Shown: piece by piece, positions 1 to 7,995 of the stretch
Layout of the letters: each line of letters starts with the position of its first letter
Numbering within the stretch: position 1 is the stretch's first letter
Notes under the pieces: model-generated
What the model saw: only the letters and a program-made list of their open reading frames with translations
Told to the model about the DNA's origin: nothing
Database searches by the model: none
Origin: a virus
DNA length: 24,579 nt
Virus record (IMG/VR): IMGVR_UViG_3300042563_002238
Location: 1-24,579 of that record
Strand: one strand, 5' to 3'
Program-made: the position numbers and the translations under genes

Positions 1-3000
1 AACGAAATCCAATGGAACAGAGTTAGCAGTTAGTAACTTTGTCTATAATAACTCTACAGGATATGCGGTAGTGACTACTGCAACACACGGTTTAGCAGCA
101 GGTGATATTGTTAACATAACAAGCATTACTGTATCTTGCTTATCGTCAGGTGGTACAGCCTTTAATGCGATATTCCCAAGTGCGTACAAAACTGACGGAG
201 TTACACCTAAGATTCGATATCTCCAAACCAAATGTATTAGAGATACTCGATTGATCCTAGAAGCTGTGATGTTTGACTTTATGTTCAACAGCAACTTCAA
301 AACTAGAGAAGCAGCATACTCATATCTAAGAGCTTCAGCAGCAGATGTGTTTGTTGGTAATCAAAAAACCATTACTAGAGACGCACTAACTAATGCCAAG
401 ACAGAAGCACTGGCCAACGTAGGCGGCGATGCTACAGCACAGGCTCGTATTGAAACACTAATGACCATGGTAGATGATATTGTCTACGGTGCTACCAATG
501 AAGGCAGTCGTTGTGCCACAGGCAATAGAATGGTTGACTATGCTGTGCTACAATTAGAGCGCAACAGAGACTATATTGTTGCAGAAATTGATGCTTACAT
601 TGATTCAACCTACACTACCGCGGTCACAGCAGCCACAGCAGCCACTGACTTGTTTACCTGCACATCAACTGCTTGGATGACCAGAAACGCAGCTATTAGA
701 TTCACTGGTACTGTATTTGGCGGAGTCAATACCACAACCACTTATTATGTACAGAATGTGGTCAGCTCAACTACTTTTAAGATTGCTACCACAAGAGATT
801 CAAATACAGCGTTTGATATTGCCAGCGACGGTAGTGGGTCTATGACAGTGAGTCTATTCTACAGCAGCACAGCCTGCCTCAGAGATGTTAATGCTTACAT
901 TGATGCACTAAAGTATGATTTGAAATATCCAGGCAACTACAAATCTAGATACGCAGCTAGATACTATGCAAACAGTGTGATGGGCAGCCTAGAAGAAGAC
1001 ATGTATTATCTCAGAGACGCTACTGGTGTTAGAGATCAAACTCTGCAAGGACTTACTGGAGATCTGTTAGCCGAAAATGAATACGGTACCTCAAGAGTAT
1101 CTGCAGGTGCGTATGCATCGCTTGATCCAGGCTGGGGCCCAGAAGATTATCGTACTTGGATTATAACACGTTCACCTTATGTGCAGGGTGTTACTACTCT
1201 AGGTACAGCGGCTGTTGGTCAAAAGATTGATGGTGCTTTGCATAACGGCGGCAACGACAGTATTGTTTCCAACGACTTTACACAGGTAATATCAGACGGT
1301 ATTGGCGCTTGGATTACCAACAACGGTCGTGCTGAATTAGTGTCCGTGTTTAGCTATTACGCCCACATTGCATATCTAGCAGAAAACGGTGGTCGAATCA
1401 GAGCAACCAACGGTAACAACTCATACGGTGATTTTGGATCCGTAGCAGAAGGTTTTGATGCAACCGAAACTGCAGGAACTGGAGTAGTTGACAACAGACT
1501 ACAGTTTGAAGCAGTGATTGATCGTGTGATCACTGACGGATCTGCCTTGCTGCAAATAGAATTCCAAAATGCAGGTATAGATTACACAGAAGTCAGTTAT
1601 ACACTCACAGGTGGCGGAAGTGGGCAAGTTGTTGAGAATGATGAATTCCGTGACGATGCTGTATTTGAAGTTCGCATGTTGGATCTTGTTGATGACAGTA
1701 CAAATGCCCCAGAGGCAGAAGGCAATCTTGGAGGCTTTGGTTACATAACCAACTCCAATACTGCACAGGGCGGCACTTCTACTTCAGTGACCATTGCTGC
1801 TACAGACGGTGAATCTAGCACTGCCTACATAGGTATGAAGATTGTGTTAACAGGTGGCGCAGGTGTTGGTCAGTTTGGTATCATTAACACATATAATTCA
1901 GGCACTAAAGTAGCAGGATTACTTAAAGAATCAGACGGCACAGCAGGATTTGATCATTTGGTTGCGGGCACTGCAATTACATCGCCTGATGCTTCTACTA
2001 CATATATTATTGAACCTAGAGTAACGTTCTCAGCGCCTGGATATGCCAGCACAGCAGTCACACTGCCAACTTCAGGCACATGGACCGCTGCGAAATACGG
2101 TGAAACTACTTCTGTGTATACTACGGTAACAGGAACATATGCAGGTTCGGGCACAGGAGCTACCTTCACAGTGATACGTAATGGATGGAAATATATACCA
2201 TCTATTCAAGGTGCTGGAACAGGTTATACTAGATTAGAGACCATAACCATATTAGGTACCAGCCTAGGCGGCACTACAACTGCTAACGATCTAGTGATTA
2301 CAATCACCGCAGTGAATTCTACCACAGGTGCTATCTTAGAATTTGATCACAGCGGTTACGGTATTGGTGGTAGATATGTGGCCTTAAGAAGCGGAAGCAC
2401 AGTAGGTGCAACTTCAGAAGATGGAGTAGCATGGACTACTAGAGCCAGCTTGATGCCTAGCGCAGCAGCATGGTCAGCAATGACTGCAGGCCTGTTTGAC
2501 GACAGTTCTTCTGTAGGCAAGGTCAGCAAATTTGTTGCCGTGGTTGGCACTAGTGCTAATACCACTGGAGCATACAGTGATGATGGTATTACTTGGTCAG
2601 CAACTAGCATGCAGACTTCTGCTACATGGGTTGATGTGGCTTTTGGTAAACAAAAATTTGTAGCTGTTAGCAGTGATGTAACCACAGTACGAATCAGCAA
2701 TGACGGTGAAAATTGGGATCAAACTGGTACATTAACTACCACTGGATTTACAGCTATCGCTTACGGCAAAAACAGATTTGTTGCAATCAAGAGTGGTACC
2801 AACGTAACTAATTATGCTACATCGACCACAGTCACAGGCACTTGGACTGCAGGCACATTGCCTTCTAGCTCAAACTGGAACAGCATCGCTTACGGTAACA
2901 ACAGATTCGTTGCTATTTCAAGCACTAGCGGTACTATTGCTGCTTATAGTTTAGACGGTATAACTTGGACAGCCAGCACATTACCAGCTACAGCAGTTTG

Positions 3001-4252
3001 GACTAAAGTCACTTACGGTCAGGGAGTATTCCTTGCAGTGAGCACAACTACAGCAGCAGCTACATCGCCAGATGGAGTGACATGGACAACCAGAACTACT
3101 TCTACGGCTGCTAGTGGTTTCTCAGCAATCACTTTTGGTAATAGAAATCGTTACGGCTTGTTTGTGGGAGTCGGTGGCAGCACAGGTGATGTAGCTACAT
3201 ATATCAGAACCGGCGCTACTGCTAGAGGTCGAGCCAAAGTGGCCGCTGACAAACTATTCCAGGTCAATATCACAGAACCTGGATCAGGCTACGCTACTGT
3301 GCCTACAATCACATTTACCGATCCTAACAACACGTTTGAATCTCCTGTGACAGTAAGGAAAAACAGTGGTGTATTGGCTAATCCTAGTTTTGTAAACAGG
3401 GGCACACAGTTTGTCACAGGCAGCGGTGAAGTAGATACCGGTGATGGTTATTCAGATCTGTTTCAACCTGGCACTTTTGTGGCCACTCGCAGACTTTTTG
3501 AACGTCCTACACCAGGTGCAAATGTGGTGTTCAGTCATTTACCTGACAGAACTTTCAAGTTAGTCAACGTGATTACATTCTTGGGCACTAACGACGGCGC
3601 CTACACAGCGTTTTTACAGATCAGCCCGCAACTAACCATATCAGAAGCGCCACCTGACGGCACAGATGTTACTACGCGACTGAAATACAGCCAAGTTCGA
3701 CTTACAGGACATGACTTCTTAGACATAGGTACAGGCAGCTTCATCGATACTAATTATCCAGGAATACCACTACAATCGGCAATTCCTGCAAATGAAACAG
3801 TAGAAAATGGTGGGGGTAGAGTGTTCTTTACAAGTACTGACCAAGACGGTAACTTCCGAGTTGGCGATTTGTTTGCCATTGAACAATCAACTGGTATTGC
3901 TACATTAAATGCAGATGCGTTTAATATTTCAGGACTGCAAGAACTTAACCTGGGCAACGTAACACTGGGAGGTGGGTCAGCTACAATCACTGAATTTTCA
4001 ACAGACCCGTTCTTTACAGCAGATTCAGATAACATCGTACCCACACAACGAGCAATCAAAGCATATATCGCCGGACAGATTGGCGGTGGTGGTGCCAGCT
4101 TGAATGTTAACTCCGTAACAGCAGGTAGTATTTTTATCAGCTCAAACGTGATAACTACGGTAACAGCAGGACCAATCAAGATGAATGCAGTCTTTGAGTT
4201 CAGAGGCGGAGTCATAGGCATACCTATAGCATTCAATTACTTTTTAAGCTAA
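1..4252 (+). CDS. Large virion structural / tail-fibre-like protein, 5'-truncated by the window
   Basis: The reading frame is open from base 2 without a stop, so the true start lies upstream; a GTG at 71 is internal. At least 1,416 codons are present. Visible architecture: two copies of a helical module beginning with Cys-(Ile/Leu)-Arg-Asp (about 233 and 875), a Gly/Asn-rich beta-type region (about 1180-1500), Gly/Thr/Ser-rich beta repeats, then about 2360-3220 with five Asp-box-like S-x-D-G-x-x-W motifs alternating with Y/F-G-x-x-x-F-V-A-V strands, which suggests a six- or seven-bladed beta-propeller. The C-terminus carries a QDGNFRVGD motif and a Gly-rich end, features I associate with large marine T4-like virion proteins. 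It heads a run of fibre genes. Role inferred: a peripheral tail or baseplate fibre contacting the host. The exact T4 counterpart cannot be named. Confidence 0.8.
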   Translation, partial: TKSNGTELAVSNFVYNNSTGYAVVTTATHGLAAGDIVNITSITVSCLSSGGTAFNAIFPSAYKTDGVTPKIRYLQTKCIRDTRLILEAVMFDFMFNSNFKTREAAYSYLRASAADVFVGNQKTITRDALTNAKTEALANVGGDATAQARIETLMTMVDDIVYGATNEGSRCATGNRMVDYAVLQLERNRDYIVAEIDAYIDSTYTTAVTAATAATDLFTCTSTAWMTRNAAIRFTGTVFGGVNTTTTYYVQNVVSSTTFKIATTRDSNTAFDIASDGSGSMTVSLFYSSTACLRDVNAYIDALKYDLKYPGNYKSRYAARYYANSVMGSLEEDMYYLRDATGVRDQTLQGLTGDLLAENEYGTSRVSAGAYASLDPGWGPEDYRTWIITRSPYVQGVTTLGTAAVGQKIDGALHNGGNDSIVSNDFTQVISDGIGAWITNNGRAELVSVFSYYAHIAYLAENGGRIRATNGNNSYGDFGSVAEGFDATETAGTGVVDNRLQFEAVIDRVITDGSALLQIEFQNAGIDYTEVSYTLTGGGSGQVVENDEFRDDAVFEVRMLDLVDDSTNAPEAEGNLGGFGYITNSNTAQGGTSTSVTIAATDGESSTAYIGMKIVLTGGAGVGQFGIINTYNSGTKVAGLLKESDGTAGFDHLVAGTAITSPDASTTYIIEPRVTFSAPGYASTAVTLPTSGTWTAAKYGETTSVYTTVTGTYAGSGTGATFTVIRNGWKYIPSIQGAGTGYTRLETITILGTSLGGTTTANDLVITITAVNSTTGAILEFDHSGYGIGGRYVALRSGSTVGATSEDGVAWTTRASLMPSAAAWSAMTAGLFDDSSSVGKVSKFVAVVGTSANTTGAYSDDGITWSATSMQTSATWVDVAFGKQKFVAVSSDVTTVRISNDGENWDQTGTLTTTGFTAIAYGKNRFVAIKSGTNVTNYATSTTVTGTWTAGTLPSSSNWNSIAYGNNRFVAISSTSGTIAAYSLDGITWTASTLPATAVWTKVTYGQGVFLAVSTTTAAATSPDGVTWTTRTTSTAASGFSAITFGNRNRYGLFVGVGGSTGDVATYIRTGATARGRAKVAADKLFQVNITEPGSGYATVPTITFTDPNNTFESPVTVRKNSGVLANPSFVNRGTQFVTGSGEVDTGDGYSDLFQPGTFVATRRLFERPTPGANVVFSHLPDRTFKLVNVITFLGTNDGAYTAFLQISPQLTISEAPPDGTDVTTRLKYSQVRLTGHDFLDIGTGSFIDTNYPGIPLQSAIPANETVENGGGRVFFTSTDQDGNFRVGDLFAIEQSTGIATLNADAFNISGLQELNLGNVTLGGGSATITEFSTDPFFTADSDNIVPTQRAIKAYIAGQIGGGGASLNVNSVTAGSIFISSNVITTVTAGPIKMNAVFEFRGGVIGIPIAFNYFLS

Positions 4253-4259
4253 ATAAATA
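4252..4259 (+). promoter_or_regulatory. Candidate T4-type late promoter (AATAAATA)
   Basis: AATAAATA overlaps the stop codon of the large virion gene. A transcript starting about 7 nt downstream would carry a short leader with a GGAGA ribosome site (4263-4267) and the ATG at 4275. The motif fits the T4 late consensus TATAAATA at seven of eight positions. In AT-rich DNA such matches occur by chance, so position is the main support. Confidence 0.45.
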
Positions 4260-4274
4260 CATGGAGAATACATT

Positions 4275-4595
4275 ATGGCAACAGGAAGATTAGGAATAGC
4301 AGATCTAGCAGCGGCAACGAATACTACGCTGTATACAGTACCCGCAAGCACATTTTCAGTAGTAACTGTCAATATAGTAAACAGAGGTGCTTCGGCAGCT
4401 ACCGTTAGAGTAGCAGTATCGTCATCAGCCACACCAGCAGATTCGGAATATATTGAATTTGACACTAGTCTGTCAGCTAAAGGTGTGCTAGAGCGCACAG
4501 GTATTGTACTAGATGCCGGAAAACTATTAGTTGTTCGCTCAAGTGCTATAGGTGTAAATGCTGTAGTCTACGGTATTGAAACTGCAACAGCTTAA
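4275..4595 (+). CDS. Small virion-associated protein (106 aa), unknown function
   Basis: A 106-aa protein rich in Ala, Val, Thr and Ser with alternating hydrophobic residues and no signal peptide or membrane segment. The pattern suggests a small all-beta sandwich. The start is fixed by GGAGA seven bases upstream. It sits 22 bp after the large fibre-like gene and 15 bp before an S74-domain fibre gene, so a decoration or fibre-accessory role is likely. It resembles short hypothetical virion proteins that recur beside fibre genes in marine T4-like phages, but I cannot assign a named family. Confidence 0.75.
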   Translation: MATGRLGIADLAAATNTTLYTVPASTFSVVTVNIVNRGASAATVRVAVSSSATPADSEYIEFDTSLSAKGVLERTGIVLDAGKLLVVRSSAIGVNAVVYGIETATA

Positions 4596-4610
4596 TAAAA
4601 GGATAAGATC

Positions 4611-5486
4611 ATGGCAAGAAGAATCAATAGCGGACTTGTGGGTAGCCCTGCACTAGTAGGATCTATTCAAATTTCGCCCGAACAAGCCTTGACCACCGCG
4701 GCGGATCAGAATATCACTCTTAGTCCGGGCGGAACTGGACAAGTTGTTGCTACCGCAAACATTCAGTTAAATGCACAAAATGATTTGCGATTCGCAGATA
4801 GTGATTCGTCAAATTACGTTGGATTTCAAGCCCCTGCAACAATATCAGCTAATTTAGTATGGACACTGCCTGCCGCTGACGGCACAGCCAATCAACTTCT
4901 TTCAACCAACGGCTCTGGAACATTAAGTTTTGCATCGGCTGGTATTTCACTCAGTGATCAAACAACATCGGCAACCCTACACTATCCTTTGCTCACCTCA
5001 GCTACATCGGGCAATATAACTGCCGTGAATGTGTCGTCTACCAAAATGACATATCAACCAAGCACTGGTAAGTTGAATTTATTAGGTGCTCAGACCAGCA
5101 GCAGCAACTCTACCGGAACACTAACAGTCACTGGCGGCGTTGGCGTAACTGGTGCCATGTATGTAGGCGGAGAAATTGTTGCATATGCAGCTTCGGATAT
5201 TAAACTGAAAGAGAATATTTCAAAGATTGATAATAGCCTAGAAAAATTACTAAAAATATCAGGCTATCAGTATCACTGGAATAAAATTGCGCAAGAAATG
5301 TATCCAGAACGTACCATGCTGGACGTAGGAGTTCTTGCTCAAGAAGTAAAAGAAATAATACCATCAGCTGTGGTTGAAAGAGAAGATGGATATCTTGCTG
5401 TAAAGTATGAAAAATTAATTCCTTTGCTGATAGAAGCTGTCAAGGCTCTAAAAGCAGAAATTGAAGATATGAAAAGAGAGAATTAA
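4611..5486 (+). CDS. Tail-fibre protein with C-terminal S74 intramolecular chaperone domain
   Basis: A 291-aa protein. Residues 1-190 are Ser/Thr/Gly/Ala-rich beta-type fibre repeats. From residue 195 the sequence matches the Peptidase_S74 / endosialidase-type chaperone: a Ser-Asp-x-x-x-Lys-Glu-Asn-Ile motif (Ser195, Asp196, Lys198, Lys200), then a G-Y-x-Y-x-W core (219-223), G-V-L-A-Q-E-V (240-246) and a terminal helix (265-291) likely to trimerise. In this family the domain guides fibre trimerisation and is usually removed by self-cleavage next to the conserved Ser. Ser195 with the following basic residues is consistent with cleavage, but that is family knowledge, not shown here. AAAGGA at 4598-4603 supports the start. 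It precedes the adhesin pair, which may attach to this fibre. Confidence 0.88.
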   Translation: MARRINSGLVGSPALVGSIQISPEQALTTAADQNITLSPGGTGQVVATANIQLNAQNDLRFADSDSSNYVGFQAPATISANLVWTLPAADGTANQLLSTNGSGTLSFASAGISLSDQTTSATLHYPLLTSATSGNITAVNVSSTKMTYQPSTGKLNLLGAQTSSSNSTGTLTVTGGVGVTGAMYVGGEIVAYAASDIKLKENISKIDNSLEKLLKISGYQYHWNKIAQEMYPERTMLDVGVLAQEVKEIIPSAVVEREDGYLAVKYEKLIPLLIEAVKALKAEIEDMKREN

Positions 5487-5488
5487 AA

Positions 5489-6316
5489 ATGCCAGTACAA
5501 TTATCAAATTGCGGTATAATTTTTTCCAACGGTCAGCACAAGTGCAGGATCGAAGAACAAAGAGAACAGTATATCTGGAATCTCAACAATTGGAGCCCAC
5601 AAAATGGTGGCCAGTGTTGTGCGTGGACAGTACCCACAGGGACTACTACAATCAAGTTTGAAATACTGTCAGGTGGCGGCCCAGGTGGCTCGTCAGGTGG
5701 TGACTATGATCACGGCATCGGTGGCCAAGGCGGCAATTACGGCGTAAGAACATTGCAAAAATCAGTGAATGGATTTACAGATGGCTCTGTATATACTGTA
5801 TGCGCTGCTGGCTCATCGGATTGTAGCTGCTGCTGTTCATGTAATCAAAATTGTCGACATGGATGCACCAGCTTTGTCAATGGCACTGGTCTCAGCAATT
5901 TCTGTGCCATCGGCGGCATGGGTGGCTTTACTATGTGGGATATGACCTCCAGCTGCTATAACTGCCACATTGGTAATGTTCAGTGTAACGTGGGTAACTA
6001 CAATGCCGGTTGGGGCAATAATGCTTGTGATACACCAGTATACGGGTCTGATATGTGTTTTAGAGGCACAGCTGGATCATACAATTCTTCATATGACTGT
6101 TGTGCAGATAACTTTTCTGTTGCAGGCTCACCTTCCGGACCAATTAGCACAAATCATGGAGTTGGCGGCAAACATCGCTGCGTGGGCAATTTGGCCTGTT
6201 GTTCAGCACACGCAACCTGGCCAGGTGGTGGCGGCGCAGGCCACGCAACCGACTCATCGAGTGCCTGCTGGGGCAGCTTTGGCGCCGGTGGTCTTGTTAG
6301 AATAACATATAGTTAA
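5489..6316 (+). CDS. Gly/Cys-rich adhesin-like protein, copy 1 of tandem pair
   Basis: A 275-aa protein with 24 cysteines (about 9%) and many Gly-rich stretches (GGGPGGSSGG near 62-71, GIGGQGGNYG near 76-85, PGGGGAGH and FGAGGLVRITYS at the C-terminus). The Gly-rich loops and the terminal G-L-V-R-I-x-Y signature are typical of glycine-rich fibre-tip domains and recall the glycine-rich motifs of T-even gp38 adhesins, although overall similarity to gp38 cannot be claimed. A Cys cluster (Cys-x-Cys-Cys-Cys-x-Cys) lies near residues 112-118. There is no signal peptide, so the cysteines could bind metal or oxidise after lysis. It starts 2 bp after the S74 fibre gene. Role inferred: receptor-binding tip protein. 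Confidence 0.8.
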   Translation: MPVQLSNCGIIFSNGQHKCRIEEQREQYIWNLNNWSPQNGGQCCAWTVPTGTTTIKFEILSGGGPGGSSGGDYDHGIGGQGGNYGVRTLQKSVNGFTDGSVYTVCAAGSSDCSCCCSCNQNCRHGCTSFVNGTGLSNFCAIGGMGGFTMWDMTSSCYNCHIGNVQCNVGNYNAGWGNNACDTPVYGSDMCFRGTAGSYNSSYDCCADNFSVAGSPSGPISTNHGVGGKHRCVGNLACCSAHATWPGGGGAGHATDSSSACWGSFGAGGLVRITYS

Positions 6317-6329
6317 GGAGAAATAAATG
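6311..6329 (+). promoter_or_regulatory. Duplicated stop/leader/RBS cassette, copy 1
   Basis: The 19-nt string AGTTAAGGAGAAATAAATG contains the end of one gene, an AAGGAGA ribosome site and the next ATG. It recurs identically at 7149-7167. It marks the boundary of the 838-bp duplicated unit and fixes the start at 6327. Confidence 0.8.
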
Positions 6330-7154
6330 CCAACGTGTTTATCAAGTGCAGGAATAATTTACGCTAACGCTCAACATCAATGTAAAATTGCAGAACAGTA
6401 TGAAATCTATGTTTGGAATACCAACAACTGGACACCACTAAATGGTGGTCGCTGTTGTGCTTTTGTAGTACCTAATGGAACCACGTCGATCAAGTTTGAA
6501 ATACTGTCAGGTGGCGGCCCAGGTGGCTCATCAGGTGGTGACCATGATCACGGAGTTGGTGGCCAAGGCGGCAATTACGGCGTAAGAACCCTGCAAAAAT
6601 CAGTAAATGGATTTGCAGATGGCGCAACATATACTGTATGTGCCGCTGGCTCATCGGAATGTAGCTGCTGCTGTTCATGTAATCAAAATTGTCGACATGG
6701 ATGCACCAGTTTTGTCAATGGCACTGGTCTCAGCAATTTCTGTGCCATCGGCGGCATGGGCGGGTCAACTTCTTGGGACATGATCTCAAACTGCTATAAC
6801 TGCCACATTGGAAATACTCAATGCGATCTAGGCAACTACAATGCCGGTTGGGTCAATCACGCCTGTAATACGCCAGTATACGGGTCCGACATGTGTTTTA
6901 GAGGCACAACTGGATCATACAATCACCAATACAACTGTTGTGCTGATGCGTTCGCAGTAGCAGGAGGCCCAAGCGGCCCGTGGGCTGCACCTCATGGAAT
7001 TGGCGGCAAACATCGCTGCGTGGGCAATTTGGCCTGCTGTTCAGCACACGCAGCTTTCCCAGGCGGTGGCGGCTCAGGCCACGCAATCGACTCATCGAGT
7101 GCCTGCTGGGGCAGTTTTGGCGCTGGCGGCCTTGTTAGAATAACGTACAGTTAA
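6327..7154 (+). CDS. Gly/Cys-rich adhesin-like protein, copy 2 of tandem pair
   Basis: A 275-aa paralogue of the preceding gene, with the same length, 24 cysteines and the same Gly-rich motifs; 23 cysteines align and only the N-terminal one moves (Cys4 here, Cys8 in copy 1). Conservation is mosaic. The central Cys cluster and the end are almost identical down to synonymous codons, while residues about 1-50, 147-155, 163-178 and 197-222 differ. This is the expected pattern of a shared scaffold with variable surface loops, plus exchange between copies. The start is set by AAGGAGA. Together the two copies may give a hetero-oligomeric or alternative receptor-binding tip. Confidence 0.8.
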   Translation: MPTCLSSAGIIYANAQHQCKIAEQYEIYVWNTNNWTPLNGGRCCAFVVPNGTTSIKFEILSGGGPGGSSGGDHDHGVGGQGGNYGVRTLQKSVNGFADGATYTVCAAGSSECSCCCSCNQNCRHGCTSFVNGTGLSNFCAIGGMGGSTSWDMISNCYNCHIGNTQCDLGNYNAGWVNHACNTPVYGSDMCFRGTTGSYNHQYNCCADAFAVAGGPSGPWAAPHGIGGKHRCVGNLACCSAHAAFPGGGGSGHAIDSSSACWGSFGAGGLVRITYS

Positions 7155-7167
7155 GGAGAAATAAATG
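7149..7167 (+). promoter_or_regulatory. Duplicated stop/leader/RBS cassette, copy 2
   Basis: Identical 19-nt copy of the string at 6311-6329, here ending at the ATG of the tail-fibre chaperone gene (7165). Its conservation shows that the duplicated unit includes the downstream ribosome site. Confidence 0.8.
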
Positions 7168-7881
7168 GCAAAGATAACCAAAATGCTAACATACAGTATA
7201 CCAGATCACTTATTTTCGTTGGAAAATACGTTGGGTAAAACCAGTACACAGTTATACGAAGGCCCAGAAGAAATAGTCATGTGGCTTGATAAAGAAACTG
7301 GCTATTTAATGCAGGCGTTTGCACCAGAAGACGAACCTGATCGTCCGCTTCCATTAGATCTCAAAAGAGAAATATTAAAAGCAGACACCGACATAAACTG
7401 CTGCAAAATTGGATTGATCTACGGCGGATTAGAAGACCCAAAGATCTACGAAGTTTCGGTTGGTCCAGTCGATCAACCAAACGCCACAGTTGTAGATCCT
7501 TCAGATATTAGAATAGTTTATGATAAACAATCTGTAACTGACGATTACACAGCACCGCTTAAATTCTTTGAGAACAAAAGAATTAGAGATGATGCGTTTA
7601 TTAGACGTGAGAGAGATACAAGACTAGCTGCAAGTGATGGCAAAATTGCTCCAGATATGCCAGAAGCTCTAAAACAACAATGGCTGGATTATAGACAAAA
7701 ACTTAGAGACCTTCCTGCAGATTGGGCAGATGTTCCTAAATATCTTGTAAGATTTCCGCGTAGTCCTGAAGACGGACCCAACATGGAATTTGAAAATGAG
7801 CATGTTAAGGTTATTAGAATCGCAGACAGAGATGCCTCCGATGCCGATGCTTTACAAAATCTACCCCCAGGCGTTTACTAA
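7165..7881 (+). CDS. Tail-fibre assembly chaperone-like protein
   Basis: A 238-aa acidic, soluble protein. The diagnostic part is residues 168-198, where W-L-x-Y-R-Q-K-L-R-D-L-P is followed by a short spacer and V-R-F-P. This W-x-x-Y-R-Q-x-L-R-D-x-P signature is shared by phage tail-fibre assembly and tail assembly chaperones. The N-terminal 150 residues show no motif I recognise. The gene immediately follows the two adhesin-like genes with the same leader, the usual place for a fibre chaperone. Likely role: folding or assembly of the adjacent fibre or adhesin, probably not retained in the virion (inference). Confidence 0.7.
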   Translation: MAKITKMLTYSIPDHLFSLENTLGKTSTQLYEGPEEIVMWLDKETGYLMQAFAPEDEPDRPLPLDLKREILKADTDINCCKIGLIYGGLEDPKIYEVSVGPVDQPNATVVDPSDIRIVYDKQSVTDDYTAPLKFFENKRIRDDAFIRRERDTRLAASDGKIAPDMPEALKQQWLDYRQKLRDLPADWADVPKYLVRFPRSPEDGPNMEFENEHVKVIRIADRDASDADALQNLPPGVY

Positions 7882-7889
7882 TTTCCAAT

Positions 7890-7917
7890 AGTATTGTGCT
7901 GGTAACAGCACAATACT
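7890..7917 (+). terminator. Perfect 12-bp stem with GTAA loop
   Basis: AGTATTGTGCTG (7890-7901), loop GTAA (7902-7905), CAGCACAATACT (7906-7917). The loop is a GNRA-type tetraloop. No T-run follows, so it may be a transcript-end stabiliser or processing structure rather than a classical intrinsic terminator. It lies between the fibre block and the sugar operon and is symmetric, so it could act on either strand. Confidence 0.6.
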
Positions 7918-7957
7918 CAACGCTCGCTCACATTATTCTTAGAGGCCTAGCCCTCAA

Positions 7958-7965
7958 AATAAATA
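7958..7965 (+). promoter_or_regulatory. Candidate late promoter for the sugar/oxygenase operon
   Basis: AATAAATA lies in the only sizeable intergenic gap (7882-7995), after the stem-loop and 30 bp before the ATG of the GT9 gene. A start near 7972 would give a 24-nt leader containing AAAGG at 7980-7984. A hairpin followed by a late-type motif suggests a new transcription unit begins here. Confidence 0.5.
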
Positions 7966-7995
7966 TCGTACTAGATAGCAAAGGTTACGATATCA

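Noticed and set aside
3754-4236. 160-aa minus-strand frame opposite the end of the giant virion gene
   Set aside because: Antisense shadow of a repeat-rich gene with strong composition bias; no motif and no ribosome site.
5970-6305. 111-aa plus-strand frame inside adhesin copy 1
   Set aside because: It runs in another frame within a clearly coding gene, has no ribosome site and is not kept open in copy 2.
5489-7154. Adhesin pair considered as targets of a diversity-generating retroelement
   Set aside because: No reverse transcriptase or template repeat is in the window, and the differences are block-like rather than adenine-specific.
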